Of a DNA stretch of 39,239 nt, positions 14,609 through 22,405 are shown one piece after another; position 1 is the first letter of the stretch, and every line of letters begins with the position of its first letter. Made by a program: the position numbers and the translations under genes. The DNA comes from Oscillospiraceae bacterium (GTDB taxonomy: Bacteria; Bacillota; Clostridia; Oscillospirales; Ruminococcaceae), in the NCBI GenBank assembly GCA_009777635.1, contig WRLK01000009.1, positions 1-39,239 on the forward strand, read 5' to 3'. The notes under the pieces were generated by a model that made no database searches, was not told where the DNA came from, and saw only the letters and a program-made list of their open reading frames with translations.

Positions 14609-15444
14609 TCGCCTCTGATTTCATTTATTGCAGGCCTGATACGCTAAAAGAAGCCGCCACCGTATACGCAAAGCTTGCGGGCGAGGGAAAATCCCCCGTT
14701 TACTACGGCGGCGGCAGCGAGATCATCACGATGTCAAGGGCCGGCAGCATTGCTCCGGGCGCTGTAATCGACCTAAAATCGATCCCGGAATGCAAGGTCT
14801 TAGAGCAAAACGGCGCTGCTCTTATGATTGGCGGGGCGGTTACGCTCCGCAGCATCCGGGAAAGCAAGCTTTTCCCGCTGTTAGGTGCCGCCGCCGGCCG
14901 GATTGCGGATCATACCAATCAGTGCCGTATCACCTTAGGCGGAAACCTGTGCGGCACGATCCGGTACCGTGAAGCGTCGCTTCCGCTTATGCTCACGGAC
15001 GCCGAGGTAGTCCTGTACGGCTCCGGCGGCGAGCGCAAAGCTTCCATGCTCACCATTTTCAGAGAACGGATGCGGCTTTTGCCGGGTGAATTTATATGCG
15101 GGGTAAATATCGATGCGCGGTATTTGTACGCGCCGTTTATGCATATAAAGAAAACCGCCAATGAAAAAATAGATTATCCGCTAGTCAACGTATCGGCGAT
15201 CATCATTGACGGGCGGATCAGGGCCGCGTTTTCAGGGCTTTGCGCGTTTCCTTTTAGAAGCATGGAAATCGAGGCGGTATTAAACGATAAAACCGCCTCG
15301 ATAAGCAGCCGTATAGACAAAGCCGCAGACCTGCTTCCGGCCCCTGCCCTGGCTGACGCGGAGGGGCTTTCGCAATACCGGATATTTGTATTAAAGAACA
15401 CACTGTGCAATGTGCTGGAAAGGCTACGTCATGATTTTAAATGA
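14605..15444 (+). CDS. Molybdenum hydroxylase FAD-binding subunit
   Basis: A 279-aa middle subunit of the CO dehydrogenase/xanthine dehydrogenase flavoprotein family. It carries FAD and passes electrons to the final acceptor. The FAD-binding loop appears as YYGGGSEIIT near residue 38, and the second motif as TLGGNLCGTIRYREASLPLM near 110-130, followed by the C-terminal CO-dehydrogenase-flavoprotein domain (about 175-279). I chose the ATG at 14605, which overlaps the previous stop as ATGA and has GGGGGAG six to eight bases upstream. A start 27 bases earlier is also open. The Mo-FAD-FeS gene order is common in clostridial hydroxylases. Confidence 0.9.
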   Translation: MIASDFIYCRPDTLKEAATVYAKLAGEGKSPVYYGGGSEIITMSRAGSIAPGAVIDLKSIPECKVLEQNGAALMIGGAVTLRSIRESKLFPLLGAAAGRIADHTNQCRITLGGNLCGTIRYREASLPLMLTDAEVVLYGSGGERKASMLTIFRERMRLLPGEFICGVNIDARYLYAPFMHIKKTANEKIDYPLVNVSAIIIDGRIRAAFSGLCAFPFRSMEIEAVLNDKTASISSRIDKAADLLPAPALADAEGLSQYRIFVLKNTLCNVLERLRHDFK

Positions 15445-15904
15445 GGGCAGGGTTATCGTGGAGCTCATGGTCAATCACGAAAGCAGGACCGTCACGGTGC
15501 GGCCGTCCGACGTTTTGCTGGATGTCTTGCGCGGGCAGTTGGGGTTAACCGGCGCAAAGCCCGGATGCAAAAACGGCGATTGCGGCGTATGCACCGTCAT
15601 ATTCGACGGATGGCCGGTTAAATCCTGCCTTGTTCTTGCCGTGGAAGCTGTGGGGCATCAAATCCTGACCGTGGAGGGGCTTGGAGGCGTCGCGCCGGTT
15701 CAAAAGGCGTTTGTTGACAGCGGCGCTTTCCAGTGCGGATACTGCACCTCCGGCTTCCTGATGGTCTGCCACGCCCTTTCGCTTAATAAGCCGCGCGCCG
15801 AGGAATACGAGATAGAGGAGTGGCTTCAGTCAAACCTCTGCCGCTGCACAAGCTATAAGGAGATACGCGAAGCGTTGAAGACGGTGTTTCAGTCGCTTTC
15901 GTAG
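15431..15904 (+). CDS. Molybdenum hydroxylase [2Fe-2S] subunit
   Basis: A 157-aa small subunit with two [2Fe-2S] clusters. The plant-ferredoxin-like cluster uses Cys46, Cys51, Cys54 and Cys66 (PGCKNGDCGVC). The second, helical-domain cluster uses Cys102, Cys105, Cys137 and Cys139 (QCGYCTSG and LCRCTSY). All eight ligands are present, so electron transfer between Mo and FAD should be intact. The ATG at 15431 has GGAAAGG nine bases upstream and overlaps the FAD subunit by 14 bases; an ATG 21 bases upstream is in frame but less well placed. The gene ends five bases from the convergent LytTR gene, and no terminator is visible between them. Confidence 0.93.
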   Translation: MILNEGRVIVELMVNHESRTVTVRPSDVLLDVLRGQLGLTGAKPGCKNGDCGVCTVIFDGWPVKSCLVLAVEAVGHQILTVEGLGGVAPVQKAFVDSGAFQCGYCTSGFLMVCHALSLNKPRAEEYEIEEWLQSNLCRCTSYKEIREALKTVFQSLS

Positions 15905-15909
15905 TGTTC

Positions 15910-16635
15910 TTAGTGCTTGTTCCTGTATTCCCAGAACCGCAGGACGGCTTTCTTCGTCTCCTTCATGCGAAGCTCGCTGATCGGCACGGACATCTTGTTT
16001 GACAGCACTATATTTTCGGAGTGGTATTCCTCCACATAGTCAAGGTTTATGACGAACGACTGGTGCGGACGCACAAAATTTATGGCTTTCAGCTTTTCAG
16101 CTTCGTTTTTGATCGCGGCGCGGTATGTGATCTCCTCACGGTTCACGGCATAGACGACGACGTCGCGCCCCGCGCTCTCAAGGCATATGACGTCGCGCTT
16201 CTTGATCTGGTAAGTCGTGCCGCCCTTTTTAAGCGTAAAAAAGCTATCGGCCTGATTCAAATTTTCAACTGCCATATATAATTTTTTTTGAAAATCATAA
16301 TTGTCCGGCGGCAGGCGCAAAACCAAAAACGGCTGGACTTCAAAAATCTGTTCGGGAAATCCCTCTTTCGAAGACAAGTATATGAGCGGCGTTTCGCGCG
16401 CGCCGTGTGTTTCGCGCAGCTTCCTGCCTAGGGTGACGCCGTCGGTGTCGCCCATGTCAAGGTCCATGTAGACGATGCTGAAAACTTCGCCGTCTAAAAG
16501 GGCGCGCTCAAAATCCTCACCTGACATGTAGACTTCACAGTCAAGTTCCGTGAGGAGCTTTTTCGCGTCCAGTATGATTTCCTCGATTTTACCGGCGAAC
16601 GCGGCGTTAGGCTCGCAAACCGCAATTTTCATCAT
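15910..16635 (-). CDS. LytTR-family response regulator with atypical receiver
   Basis: About 242 aa. An N-terminal CheY-like receiver (residues 1-120) is followed by a LytTR DNA-binding domain (about 135-235) with the typical VRPHQSFVINLDYVEEY segment and RMKETKKAVL tail. The likely phosphoacceptor Asp58 (YMDLDM) is present. The usual acidic pair near the N-terminus is reduced (CEPN), and the conserved Lys-Pro late in the receiver is replaced (VLRLPPD). Control by phosphorylation is therefore doubtful. No histidine kinase is next to it. The start is either of two adjacent ATGs (16635 or 16632); a GTG nine bases upstream is also open. It is divergent from the unknown three-gene operon at 16777 and shares a symmetric promoter region with it. 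Confidence 0.88.
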   Translation of the reverse strand: MMKIAVCEPNAAFAGKIEEIILDAKKLLTELDCEVYMSGEDFERALLDGEVFSIVYMDLDMGDTDGVTLGRKLRETHGARETPLIYLSSKEGFPEQIFEVQPFLVLRLPPDNYDFQKKLYMAVENLNQADSFFTLKKGGTTYQIKKRDVICLESAGRDVVVYAVNREEITYRAAIKNEAEKLKAINFVRPHQSFVINLDYVEEYHSENIVLSNKMSVPISELRMKETKKAVLRFWEYRNKH

Positions 16636-16655
16636 CGTCACCACACTGTTCCATC

Positions 16656-16741
16656 ATATCACAAAAACAATTCTTCGGCAATTATTACATATTTTACCGA
16701 TATTATACCATGCTTTAATCTCCCTGTGATTTTTGTGATAT
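16656..16741. promoter_or_regulatory. Divergent promoter region with 12-bp mirror-image ends
   Basis: The arms at 16656-16667 and 16730-16741 are a perfect 12-bp inverted repeat of TTTTTGTGATAT, read outward toward each gene, 62 bp apart. On the plus strand the second copy runs into TATAGT, a plausible extended -10 for the operon at 16777. The first copy holds an equivalent position for the LytTR gene. The paired sequence could be a shared promoter type or operator sites. The assignment is tentative. Confidence 0.5.
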
Positions 16742-16776
16742 AGTAAAGCTACGAAACAGCAAAGGGGGGGTCTAAG

Positions 16777-17481
16777 GTGCAAATAAAGGATTTAGGGGTA
16801 AATCCCGCAATCAATAACTCGCAGCATAAGTCCGATGCGAAAACGCGCGCGGGAGGCGACGACTTCTTCCGGCTCATGCAGGAGAAAATAGGCAAGGAGC
16901 AGCCTGCCGCGGCTTCAGAGTCCCCCGGGATTCATCCCACAGGAGGCATAGGCGAGATCGAAGCGATCGCGGCGCGTTCCAGAATTATAAAGCCCATCGC
17001 GAAAAACGATGTTTCGGATTTTCTGGGGCTTGTGAAAGAAAACCGGCACTTGCTTCGCGGCGTTGATTTAGACGCGCTTAATTTAAACGAAAAAGCGGCG
17101 GGAAACGCATCCCTTTCAGCGGAGCAGGCGTCCGCGCTTCAAAAGGAGTTTGACTTAGGCAACATCACGCCGAAGCAGCTTTCGGAGCTTTTTGAACAGC
17201 TAAACGCGCTTAACGTTTTAAGCGCCGATGAAATCAGGAGCGTTAGAAATTCCGTCACCCCCGCGGACGGCGACGTGATGGATTACCTTTTAAATGAACA
17301 GGGATTTAAAGACGTATCCTCAATAAGCGAGAACGACCCGAAAGCGCGGCTTTCGGCGATGATGCAAAACGAGAAGTTTGCATCGCTGCATATAAACGCA
17401 AGGTACGGGCAAAACGTGCCGTCGGTATCAGCCCTTGCGGATATGCATAAAAAAGTGCTTGGCGTCCTTGGCAAAATATAA
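16777..17481 (+). CDS. Unknown protein, first gene of LytTR-linked operon
   Basis: A 234-aa protein with no recognisable domain, no signal peptide and no membrane segment. It is hydrophilic, rich in Ala, Glu, Ser and Asn. Residues 1-60 look disordered. A helical middle (110-155) contains ITPKQLSELFEQLNALNVLSADEI, which resembles EF-hand-like or repeat-helix spacing without calcium loops. The N-terminus (MQIKDLGVNP, then GGDDFFRLMQEKI) resembles the N-termini of the two following small proteins. The start is GTG with AAAGGGGGGG ahead of it. Such short N-terminal patterns occur in flagellar regulatory or secreted proteins, but no flagellar gene is nearby, so I assign no function. The divergent LytTR gene is a candidate regulator. 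Confidence 0.7.
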   Translation: MQIKDLGVNPAINNSQHKSDAKTRAGGDDFFRLMQEKIGKEQPAAASESPGIHPTGGIGEIEAIAARSRIIKPIAKNDVSDFLGLVKENRHLLRGVDLDALNLNEKAAGNASLSAEQASALQKEFDLGNITPKQLSELFEQLNALNVLSADEIRSVRNSVTPADGDVMDYLLNEQGFKDVSSISENDPKARLSAMMQNEKFASLHINARYGQNVPSVSALADMHKKVLGVLGKI

Positions 17482-17494
17482 ATGAGGTGACGAT

Positions 17495-17668
17495 ATGAGA
17501 ATCCACACTTTCACAACCTTTGCGCGTATGCCGCATCTGGCGCCCGGTCATGGCGCGGGTTTTGAGGATACGATACAAGAAACCGTTACAACGCATAACC
17601 GGGCGGCGGGGCTGGATTTGCCCGCTCAGGAAACGCAGGAGCGTGAGCTGTCTAAGGTGGCGTCATGA
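17495..17668 (+). CDS. Unknown 57-aa protein, middle gene of LytTR-linked operon
   Basis: A short frame, MRIHTFTTFARM through QERELSKVAS, preceded by GAGGTG seven bases before the ATG. Its stop overlaps the next ATG (ATGA). The spacing, the coupling and the similarity of its N-terminus to the next protein (MR[IV]xx[FS]FT..., then GFED[TI][LI]Q) support it being real despite its length. Function unknown. It may be a shortened paralogue of the following gene. Confidence 0.6.
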   Translation: MRIHTFTTFARMPHLAPGHGAGFEDTIQETVTTHNRAAGLDLPAQETQERELSKVAS

Positions 17669-18033
17669 GAGTAAATTCGTTTACCGTGAACGCCATGTAC
17701 CGGCCGCCGCAACAGGCAAGCGCAAACGACGCAGGCTTTGAGGATATTCTGCAAAGGGAATACAAAGACTCAAACAGCCCCGCGCCCGGCACGGAACAGG
17801 AGGATTGCCACGACAACTCCCTTCTCGTCGAAAAAATCAGGTTTTATATCGATGATTTTGTGTTCAATGCGCTGATTGATTCCAAATGTGAAGACAGCTT
17901 AGCGTTTCACAATCTGCTTGCGGAGATTGAAAGGCTTGGGCTTGATCCCGGCACCGTCGCCTATGAGCTGTATGAAATGGGAATCATCAACGAAGAACAG
18001 CGCGACCGTTTATCACAGGGGCTCCCTATATAG
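17665..18033 (+). CDS. Unknown 122-aa protein, last gene of LytTR-linked operon
   Basis: The N-terminal 35 residues (MRVNSFTVNAMYR, then AGFEDILQREYKD) match the pattern of the preceding 57-aa protein. The rest is an acidic helical domain, with FYIDDFVFNALIDSK near residue 57 and LGLDPGTVAYELYEMGII near 95. No membrane segment, signal peptide or known motif is seen. The start codon overlaps the stop of the previous gene. A strong bidirectional terminator follows 37 bases after its stop, so the three genes form a closed operon. Function not recognised. Confidence 0.7.
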   Translation: MRVNSFTVNAMYRPPQQASANDAGFEDILQREYKDSNSPAPGTEQEDCHDNSLLVEKIRFYIDDFVFNALIDSKCEDSLAFHNLLAEIERLGLDPGTVAYELYEMGIINEEQRDRLSQGLPI

Positions 18034-18070
18034 CCAACTAACTTTACCTACTTCTATCTACTGCCTATAC

Positions 18071-18110
18071 GAAAAAGCGGCGATTTCCGTTTCGGAAACG
18101 CCGCTTTTTC
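18071..18110. terminator. Bidirectional intrinsic terminator
   Basis: A 12-bp stem (18071-18082 with 18099-18110) is extended by a further 6 bp (TTTCCG/CGGAAA) after a one-base bulge, with a 3-nt loop. There are T-runs on both strands (GCTTTTTC). It lies between the convergent unknown operon and glyQS. Confidence 0.9.
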
Positions 18111-18136
18111 GTTTCAAGGTTCTGTTGCCATGCTTC

Positions 18137-19516
18137 TTAATAATCCAGCATGTCGCCGATATAATCTAAAAGCCTGTCGGTTTTGATGCGTTCCTGCTTC
18201 ATTGTGTCTCGGTTGCGGACAGTCACGCAGCCATCCTCTTCGCTCTCAAAGTCATATGTGATGCAAAGCGGCGTTCCGATTTCGTCCTGCCGGCGGTAAC
18301 GCTTGCCGATGGACCCCGTGTCATCGTAGTCCGTCATGTGGTGCTTTGACAAGTCCCTGAATATCTTTGTCGCCGGCTCGCCGAGCTTTTTGGACAGCGG
18401 CAGCACGCACGCCTTAAACGGAGCAAGCACGGGGCTCAACCTAAGTACCACGCGGGTGTCGCCTTCGCCAACCTCCTCCTCGTCGTAGGCGTCGCACAGA
18501 AACGCAAGGGCGACGCGGTCGCAGCCAAGCGACGGCTCGATTACATACGGGATGTATTTCTCGTTTTTCTCTTGGTTAAAGTATTCCATGCTCTTGCCGG
18601 AGTGTCTCTGGTGCTGTGTGAGGTCGAAATCGGTGCGGTTTGCGACGCCCCAAAGCTCGCCCCATCCAAACGGAAACAAAAACTCAAAATCGGTAGTCCC
18701 TTTAGAGTAATGCGAGAGCTCTTCTTTTTCGTGGTCGCGAAGCCGCAGGTTTTCCTCTTTCAAATTAAGGCCCAGCAGCCAGTCCTTGCAAAACGCTTTC
18801 CAGTAGCTGAACCATTCCATGTCGGTGCCGGGCTCACAGAAAAACTGAAGCTCCATCTGCTCGAACTCGCGGGTGCGAAACGTGAAGTTGCCGGGTGTGA
18901 TCTCGTTTCTGAAGCTCTTGCCGATCTGCCCTATGCCGAACGGTATTTTTTTGCGGGCGGTTCGCTGGACGTTCTGGAAGTTCACGAAAATACCCTGAGC
19001 CGTTTCGGGCCGCAGGTACATCTCGCTTTGCGTGTCCTCGGTAACGCCCTGGAACGTCTTGAACATCAGGTTAAACTTGCGAATATCGGTGAAGCTTACG
19101 CTGCCGCAATCAGGGCAATTGATACGCTTTTCCTTGATATAATCCATCATTTTCTCGTTGCTCCAGCCGTTCGGGGCTTCGCCGCAAGCGTCCTCGATCA
19201 GCTTGTCGGCGCGGTGGCGCGTCTTGCAGTCCTTGCAGTCCATCAGGGGATCGGCAAACCCGCCCACGTGGCCTGACGCCACCCATACCTGCGGGTTCAT
19301 CAGAATCGCGCTGTCAAGCCCCACATTATAGGGGGACTCCTGGATAAACTTTTTCCACCACGCGCGCTTGATGTTATTTTTAAACGCAACGCCTAGCGGG
19401 CCGTAATCCCAGCTATTCGCAAGGCCGCCGTAAATCTCGCTTCCCGCGTATACATAGCCGCGCCCCTTGCACAGCGCGGTGATTTTTTCCATCGTCTTTT
19501 GCGTATTTTCAAGCAT
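18137..19516 (-). CDS. glyQS: Glycyl-tRNA synthetase, single-chain (dimeric) type
   Basis: A 459-aa class II enzyme that charges tRNA-Gly. Features seen: [18 protein letters not shown] near residue 20; a zinc-ribbon-like insertion with [11 protein letters not shown] and CPDC; motif 2 region [15 protein letters not shown] and [13 protein letters not shown]; motif 3 [13 protein letters not shown] near 340; and a C-terminal anticodon-binding domain (about 365-459). It is the alpha2 form used by many Firmicutes, not the GlyQ/GlyS form. A TAGGAG box precedes the ATG. A promoter lies about 40 bp upstream and leaves too little leader for a T-box, which is notable because many Firmicute glyQS genes have one. 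Confidence 0.96.
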   Translation of the reverse strand: MLENTQKTMEKITALCKGRGYVYAGSEIYGGLANSWDYGPLGVAFKNNIKRAWWKKFIQESPYNVGLDSAILMNPQVWVASGHVGGFADPLMDCKDCKTRHRADKLIEDACGEAPNGWSNEKMMDYIKEKRINCPDCGSVSFTDIRKFNLMFKTFQGVTEDTQSEMYLRPETAQGIFVNFQNVQRTARKKIPFGIGQIGKSFRNEITPGNFTFRTREFEQMELQFFCEPGTDMEWFSYWKAFCKDWLLGLNLKEENLRLRDHEKEELSHYSKGTTDFEFLFPFGWGELWGVANRTDFDLTQHQRHSGKSMEYFNQEKNEKYIPYVIEPSLGCDRVALAFLCDAYDEEEVGEGDTRVVLRLSPVLAPFKACVLPLSKKLGEPATKIFRDLSKHHMTDYDDTGSIGKRYRRQDEIGTPLCITYDFESEEDGCVTVRNRDTMKQERIKTDRLLDYIGDMLDY

Positions 19517-19555
19517 ACTTTAAATCTCCTACTTTAATGATTGCGTTACTTACCC

Positions 19556-19584
19556 ATTTTAGCGCCCGGGCATATGAAAGTCAA
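19556..19584 (-). promoter_or_regulatory. Sigma-A promoter of glyQS
   Basis: On the minus strand, TTGACT (19584-19579), a 17-bp spacer and TAAAAT (19561-19556). The leader to the ATG is only about 35 nt. Confidence 0.65.
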
Positions 19585-19649
19585 GCAAATTTGAGACGCT
19601 TTTGCGCTTGACGCATGATACCGCAGATGTTAAGATAGACGCGGTACGT

Positions 19650-20564
19650 TTAAACGGGATTATAAAGCTTGCGGTATTCACTCGGCGTCATCTCGAGCAT
19701 CTTTTTAAAGGTAAGCGCAAAATGGCTCGTCGACTCAAATCCTGTAAGCCTGCATATCTCCGTGACATTCTTGCCGGAATTTGCAAGAAGTCCTGCGGCT
19801 ACCGATATCCTGTACCTGTTAAGGTGCTTCATCGGCGTCGTGCCGATTACCTTGTTAAAGCATCGCAGGCATTCGCGTTCGCTTATGTTGGCGGCTGCGG
19901 CAATCTCGCGCAGATTTATTTTTTCATCGTAATGCTGATGAAGATAATGCATCATTTCTTTTATGCGCACAATATCTTTATCTTCGCTTACATACTGACG
20001 CTCTATGACCGGCTGCATATTTGTTATGAGCAGATACCACATATGCGACAGCTTTTCGCGGACAATCAGCTCATAACCGTTTTTCTCTTCGTTGTAGGCG
20101 TCATACGCGTCCCGAATACATTGCGCCGCCTTGCGCGTCCATTCCTCGCCGATACGAAACAGGGCGATGGGAAGCGAGCGGCAATTCAGCACCGGCCGCA
20201 CATAACGCTGCTCAAACACGCTTTCCGCGGGACCCGACAGCAAGCTTGCGCTGAATACAAGGGAATTTAACACGCTGTCCGTTTCATCCGCGCCACATAT
20301 TGCATGCAGCACATTGGAATTTATGAACGCCCCTTCTCCCGCGCTCAAATAATGATGCTCCCCGTTTATATGAAGCTGCAAAGCTCCGCTGACTGCAATC
20401 AGCACCTCAATCTCCTCATGCCAGTGGCATGGGATTTTATCCGCGTCGGAATCGTTTAAATCCCACCAGTACGCGCCGCATGGGAACATCGGCGACCCGC
20501 GCGTTTTAGATTCGTAGCCGTCCGCGTTTATATAAAGCTCGAATTGGCATTGTTCAACAGGCAT
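19650..20564 (-). CDS. AraC-family transcriptional regulator with cupin domain
   Basis: A 304-aa protein. The N-terminal cupin-type sensor (about 25-125) shows HWHEEIEVLIAVSG and the GEGAFINSNVLHAI turn. The C-terminal double helix-turn-helix (about 205-304) has INLREIAAAANISERECLRCF and ICRLTGFESTSHFALTFKKMLEMTPSEYRK, the standard AraC signature. The ligand is unknown, probably a small sugar or related metabolite as in similar cupin-AraC proteins. A GGGAGGG site precedes the ATG. It is divergent from the 78-aa gene and MFS transporter at 20701, 136 bp away, which makes that operon the likely target. Confidence 0.92.
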   Translation of the reverse strand: MPVEQCQFELYINADGYESKTRGSPMFPCGAYWWDLNDSDADKIPCHWHEEIEVLIAVSGALQLHINGEHHYLSAGEGAFINSNVLHAICGADETDSVLNSLVFSASLLSGPAESVFEQRYVRPVLNCRSLPIALFRIGEEWTRKAAQCIRDAYDAYNEEKNGYELIVREKLSHMWYLLITNMQPVIERQYVSEDKDIVRIKEMMHYLHQHYDEKINLREIAAAANISERECLRCFNKVIGTTPMKHLNRYRISVAAGLLANSGKNVTEICRLTGFESTSHFALTFKKMLEMTPSEYRKLYNPV

Positions 20565-20700
20565 AGTTACCCTCCCTGTTTGGTCGGTTTTCTTATATTA
20601 TACGTCGATAATGTTATTGTTTCAAGTGCAAATTGTCGGTATCATTATGGTACGAAGCAATAACAACAACCGGCGCTTATAGGAATGGGGGTAAAATACT

Positions 20701-20937
20701 ATGACCTTTCTCCAAATCAAAGATACTGAGAATTTTTTCACCATGATAGACAATTGCACAGGCAGGGTGCTTTTAAAAAGCTCCGAGGGGCATGCCGTGG
20801 ATATGCGAAGAAATCTTCTGATAAAAGAGCTTTTGACAATGTCCTGCCGCGGCCGCTGTATTGAACGGCTGGAGCTTACGATCGAAAACCCCGGAGATAT
20901 GAAAAACATTTTAAATTATTTAGTATTAGGAGCTTAA
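20701..20937 (+). CDS. Unknown 78-aa protein preceding MFS transporter
   Basis: A small soluble protein (starts MTFLQIKDTENFF, ends ILNYLVLGA) with alternating beta-type hydrophobics and one Cys pair (SCRGRC). No family recognised. It has AATGGGGG upstream and ends five bases before the MFS start, so the two are co-transcribed. Its shape (EGHAVDMR..., LELTIENPGDMKNIL) suggests a small alpha/beta sensor or accessory domain, but that is impression only. Confidence 0.65.
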   Translation: MTFLQIKDTENFFTMIDNCTGRVLLKSSEGHAVDMRRNLLIKELLTMSCRGRCIERLELTIENPGDMKNILNYLVLGA

Positions 20938-20941
20938 GTGT

Positions 20942-22123
20942 ATGACTTATACGGCGACGCGGCGCGGAACCTATTCCGGACTTGTGGTACAGGCGATTCT
21001 CAATAACCTTTCACCGCTTTTTTTCATCATCTTTCAGGAAAGCTTCGGCTTTTCCTATGAACGGCTTGGAATGCTTGTCGTAATCAACTTCGTCGTTCAG
21101 GTCGTGATGATGTCGCTGGGCATCGCGCTTGTGGAAAAGCTGGGATACAGAACCCCGATTATCATCGCGCAGGCGTGCGCCGCGCTCGGGCTTGTGCTGC
21201 TGGGGGCGCTTCCGCTTCTGATGAACAACGCATATGCGGGGCTTGTGATTGCAACGGCTGTAGGCGCCGTCGGCGGCGGTCTTTCCGAGCTAATCTTAAG
21301 CCCGATCATGAACGCTTTACCTACGCCGCCCAATCAAAAAGCGTCGGCCATGAGTTTTTTGCATTCATTTTTTTCATGGGGCCAAGCCGGAACCATTTTG
21401 ATTTCCACATTGTTTTTATATCTCGCCGGCGGCTCAAGCTGGTGGATTCTGCCAATCCTATGGGCCGTGCTCCCGCTTGCGAACCTGATTCTTTTTACAG
21501 CCGTCCCGCTGCCGGAGCAGGTGGGGAAAGCAGAGCGCACAAGCGTGAAGGATTTGTTTTTGTCGCCGCTGTTCCTCATTTTTATCCTGCTCATGGTTTG
21601 CGGCGCCGCCTCGGAATTAACCGTGGCGCAATGGGCGTCCTTGTTTATTGAACAGGGCTTCGGGCTTTCAAAGGTGCTTGGCGATATCGCGGGGCCTTGC
21701 GTGTTCGCCGTCATGATGGGCGCGGGGCGCATCCTTTACAGCGTGTTGAGCGGCCGGATTGGTTACCGCGCGTATATGCTTGCGTCTTCCGCCCTTTGCG
21801 TCGGGTGCTACCTTTTGATTTCGCTGTCCTTTAGCCCGGTGCTGGGGCTGATTGGCTTCGCGCTTTCCGGCCTTGCCGTCAGCGCAATGTGGCCCGCGAC
21901 GTTAAGCTATGCGGCGGCGCGCTTTCCCCTTGGCGGCACGCTGTTGTTCGGCGCGCTTGCGATATTCGGGGGCTTGGGCTGTTCTTTAGGACCGTGGGTC
22001 GCGGGCGTCATCGCCGACAATTCAGCGGGCGGCTTGCGTACAGGAATCCTCGGCGGCGCCGTTTTTCCGGCGTTTATCATTTTATTGGTTATTATACTAA
22101 ATATAAAACGAAAAAATGCTTGA
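20942..22123 (+). CDS. Major facilitator superfamily transporter
   Basis: A 393-aa protein of about 12 hydrophobic segments in two six-helix halves. MFS-type features are visible: short charged loops between helices 2 and 3 (LVEKLGYRTPI) and between helices 8 and 9 (LSGRIGYRAYM), and many Gly-rich helices (GAVGGGLSELILSP, FGGLGCSLGPWVAGV). The fold and the divergent AraC-cupin regulator fit a sugar or small-metabolite transporter of the fucose-permease-like kind; the substrate is not identifiable. The stop codon lies inside the -35 element of the rplJ promoter, so this operon and the ribosomal genes are packed end to start. Confidence 0.9.
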   Translation: MTYTATRRGTYSGLVVQAILNNLSPLFFIIFQESFGFSYERLGMLVVINFVVQVVMMSLGIALVEKLGYRTPIIIAQACAALGLVLLGALPLLMNNAYAGLVIATAVGAVGGGLSELILSPIMNALPTPPNQKASAMSFLHSFFSWGQAGTILISTLFLYLAGGSSWWILPILWAVLPLANLILFTAVPLPEQVGKAERTSVKDLFLSPLFLIFILLMVCGAASELTVAQWASLFIEQGFGLSKVLGDIAGPCVFAVMMGAGRILYSVLSGRIGYRAYMLASSALCVGCYLLISLSFSPVLGLIGFALSGLAVSAMWPATLSYAAARFPLGGTLLFGALAIFGGLGCSLGPWVAGVIADNSAGGLRTGILGGAVFPAFIILLVIILNIKRKNA

Positions 22124-22148
22124 CAAACGAAAAACCATCCGATATACT
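22120..22148 (+). promoter_or_regulatory. Strong sigma-A promoter of rplJL
   Basis: A perfect TTGACA (22120-22125), a 17-bp spacer and TATACT (22143-22148). The -35 overlaps the MFS stop codon. Expected to be among the strongest promoters in the window. Confidence 0.85.
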
Positions 22149-22154
22149 ATAAAG

Positions 22155-22293
22155 GCTGTCAACATTCCAAAGACAGCAGGCCGCCGTGAAAACGGCTGAA
22201 ACGGAAGCTTTTCCCGCCTGCCGAGGAAGTGCGACTATAAATGCTTTTTGTATTTATAGACTCTTTCCGTCTTGGAAAGAGTCTTTTCTTTTT
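22155..22293 (+). ncRNA. Ribosomal protein L10 leader with attenuator-type terminator
   Basis: A structured leader follows the rplJ promoter. It contains GGCCGCC/GGCGG-like pairing segments and a GGAAGTGCGACT stretch typical of L10-binding leaders. It ends in an intrinsic terminator: 10-bp stem 22259-22268 with 22274-22283, 5-nt loop, then a T-rich run (22284-22293). In Firmicutes this RNA is bound by L10 or the L10-L12 complex to control rplJL. Assignment is by position and shape; exact helices were not computed. Confidence 0.8.
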
Positions 22294-22317
22294 CATTCTG
22301 GAATAGTTGCAGGAGTA

Positions 22318-22381
22318 AGAACCGGCGGTCAATACGCAAATCGCCGCTGAGACGGTGCTTTGCGTATTGACCGCCGGTTCT
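22318..22381. repeat. Short copy of AGAACC/GGTTCT repeat in rplJ leader
   Basis: A perfect 23-bp inverted repeat (22318-22340 with 22359-22381) around an 18-nt loop, bounded by AGAACC and GGTTCT. Its reverse complement matches the left part of the 164-bp element at 25671 (shared TCAATACGCAAAGCACC and CTCAGCGGCGATT). It therefore looks like an internally deleted copy. It lies between the L10 leader terminator and the rplJ ribosome binding site, within the transcribed leader. Confidence 0.8.
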
Positions 22382-22405
22382 AAATATTAGGGAGGTGAAA
22401 TTGTT

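Noticed and set aside
18572-19276. 234-codon plus-strand frame
   Set aside because: It is antisense to GlyRS and has no domain or ribosome binding site.
19602-20270. 222-codon plus-strand frame
   Set aside because: It is antisense to the AraC regulator, whose domains are clear.
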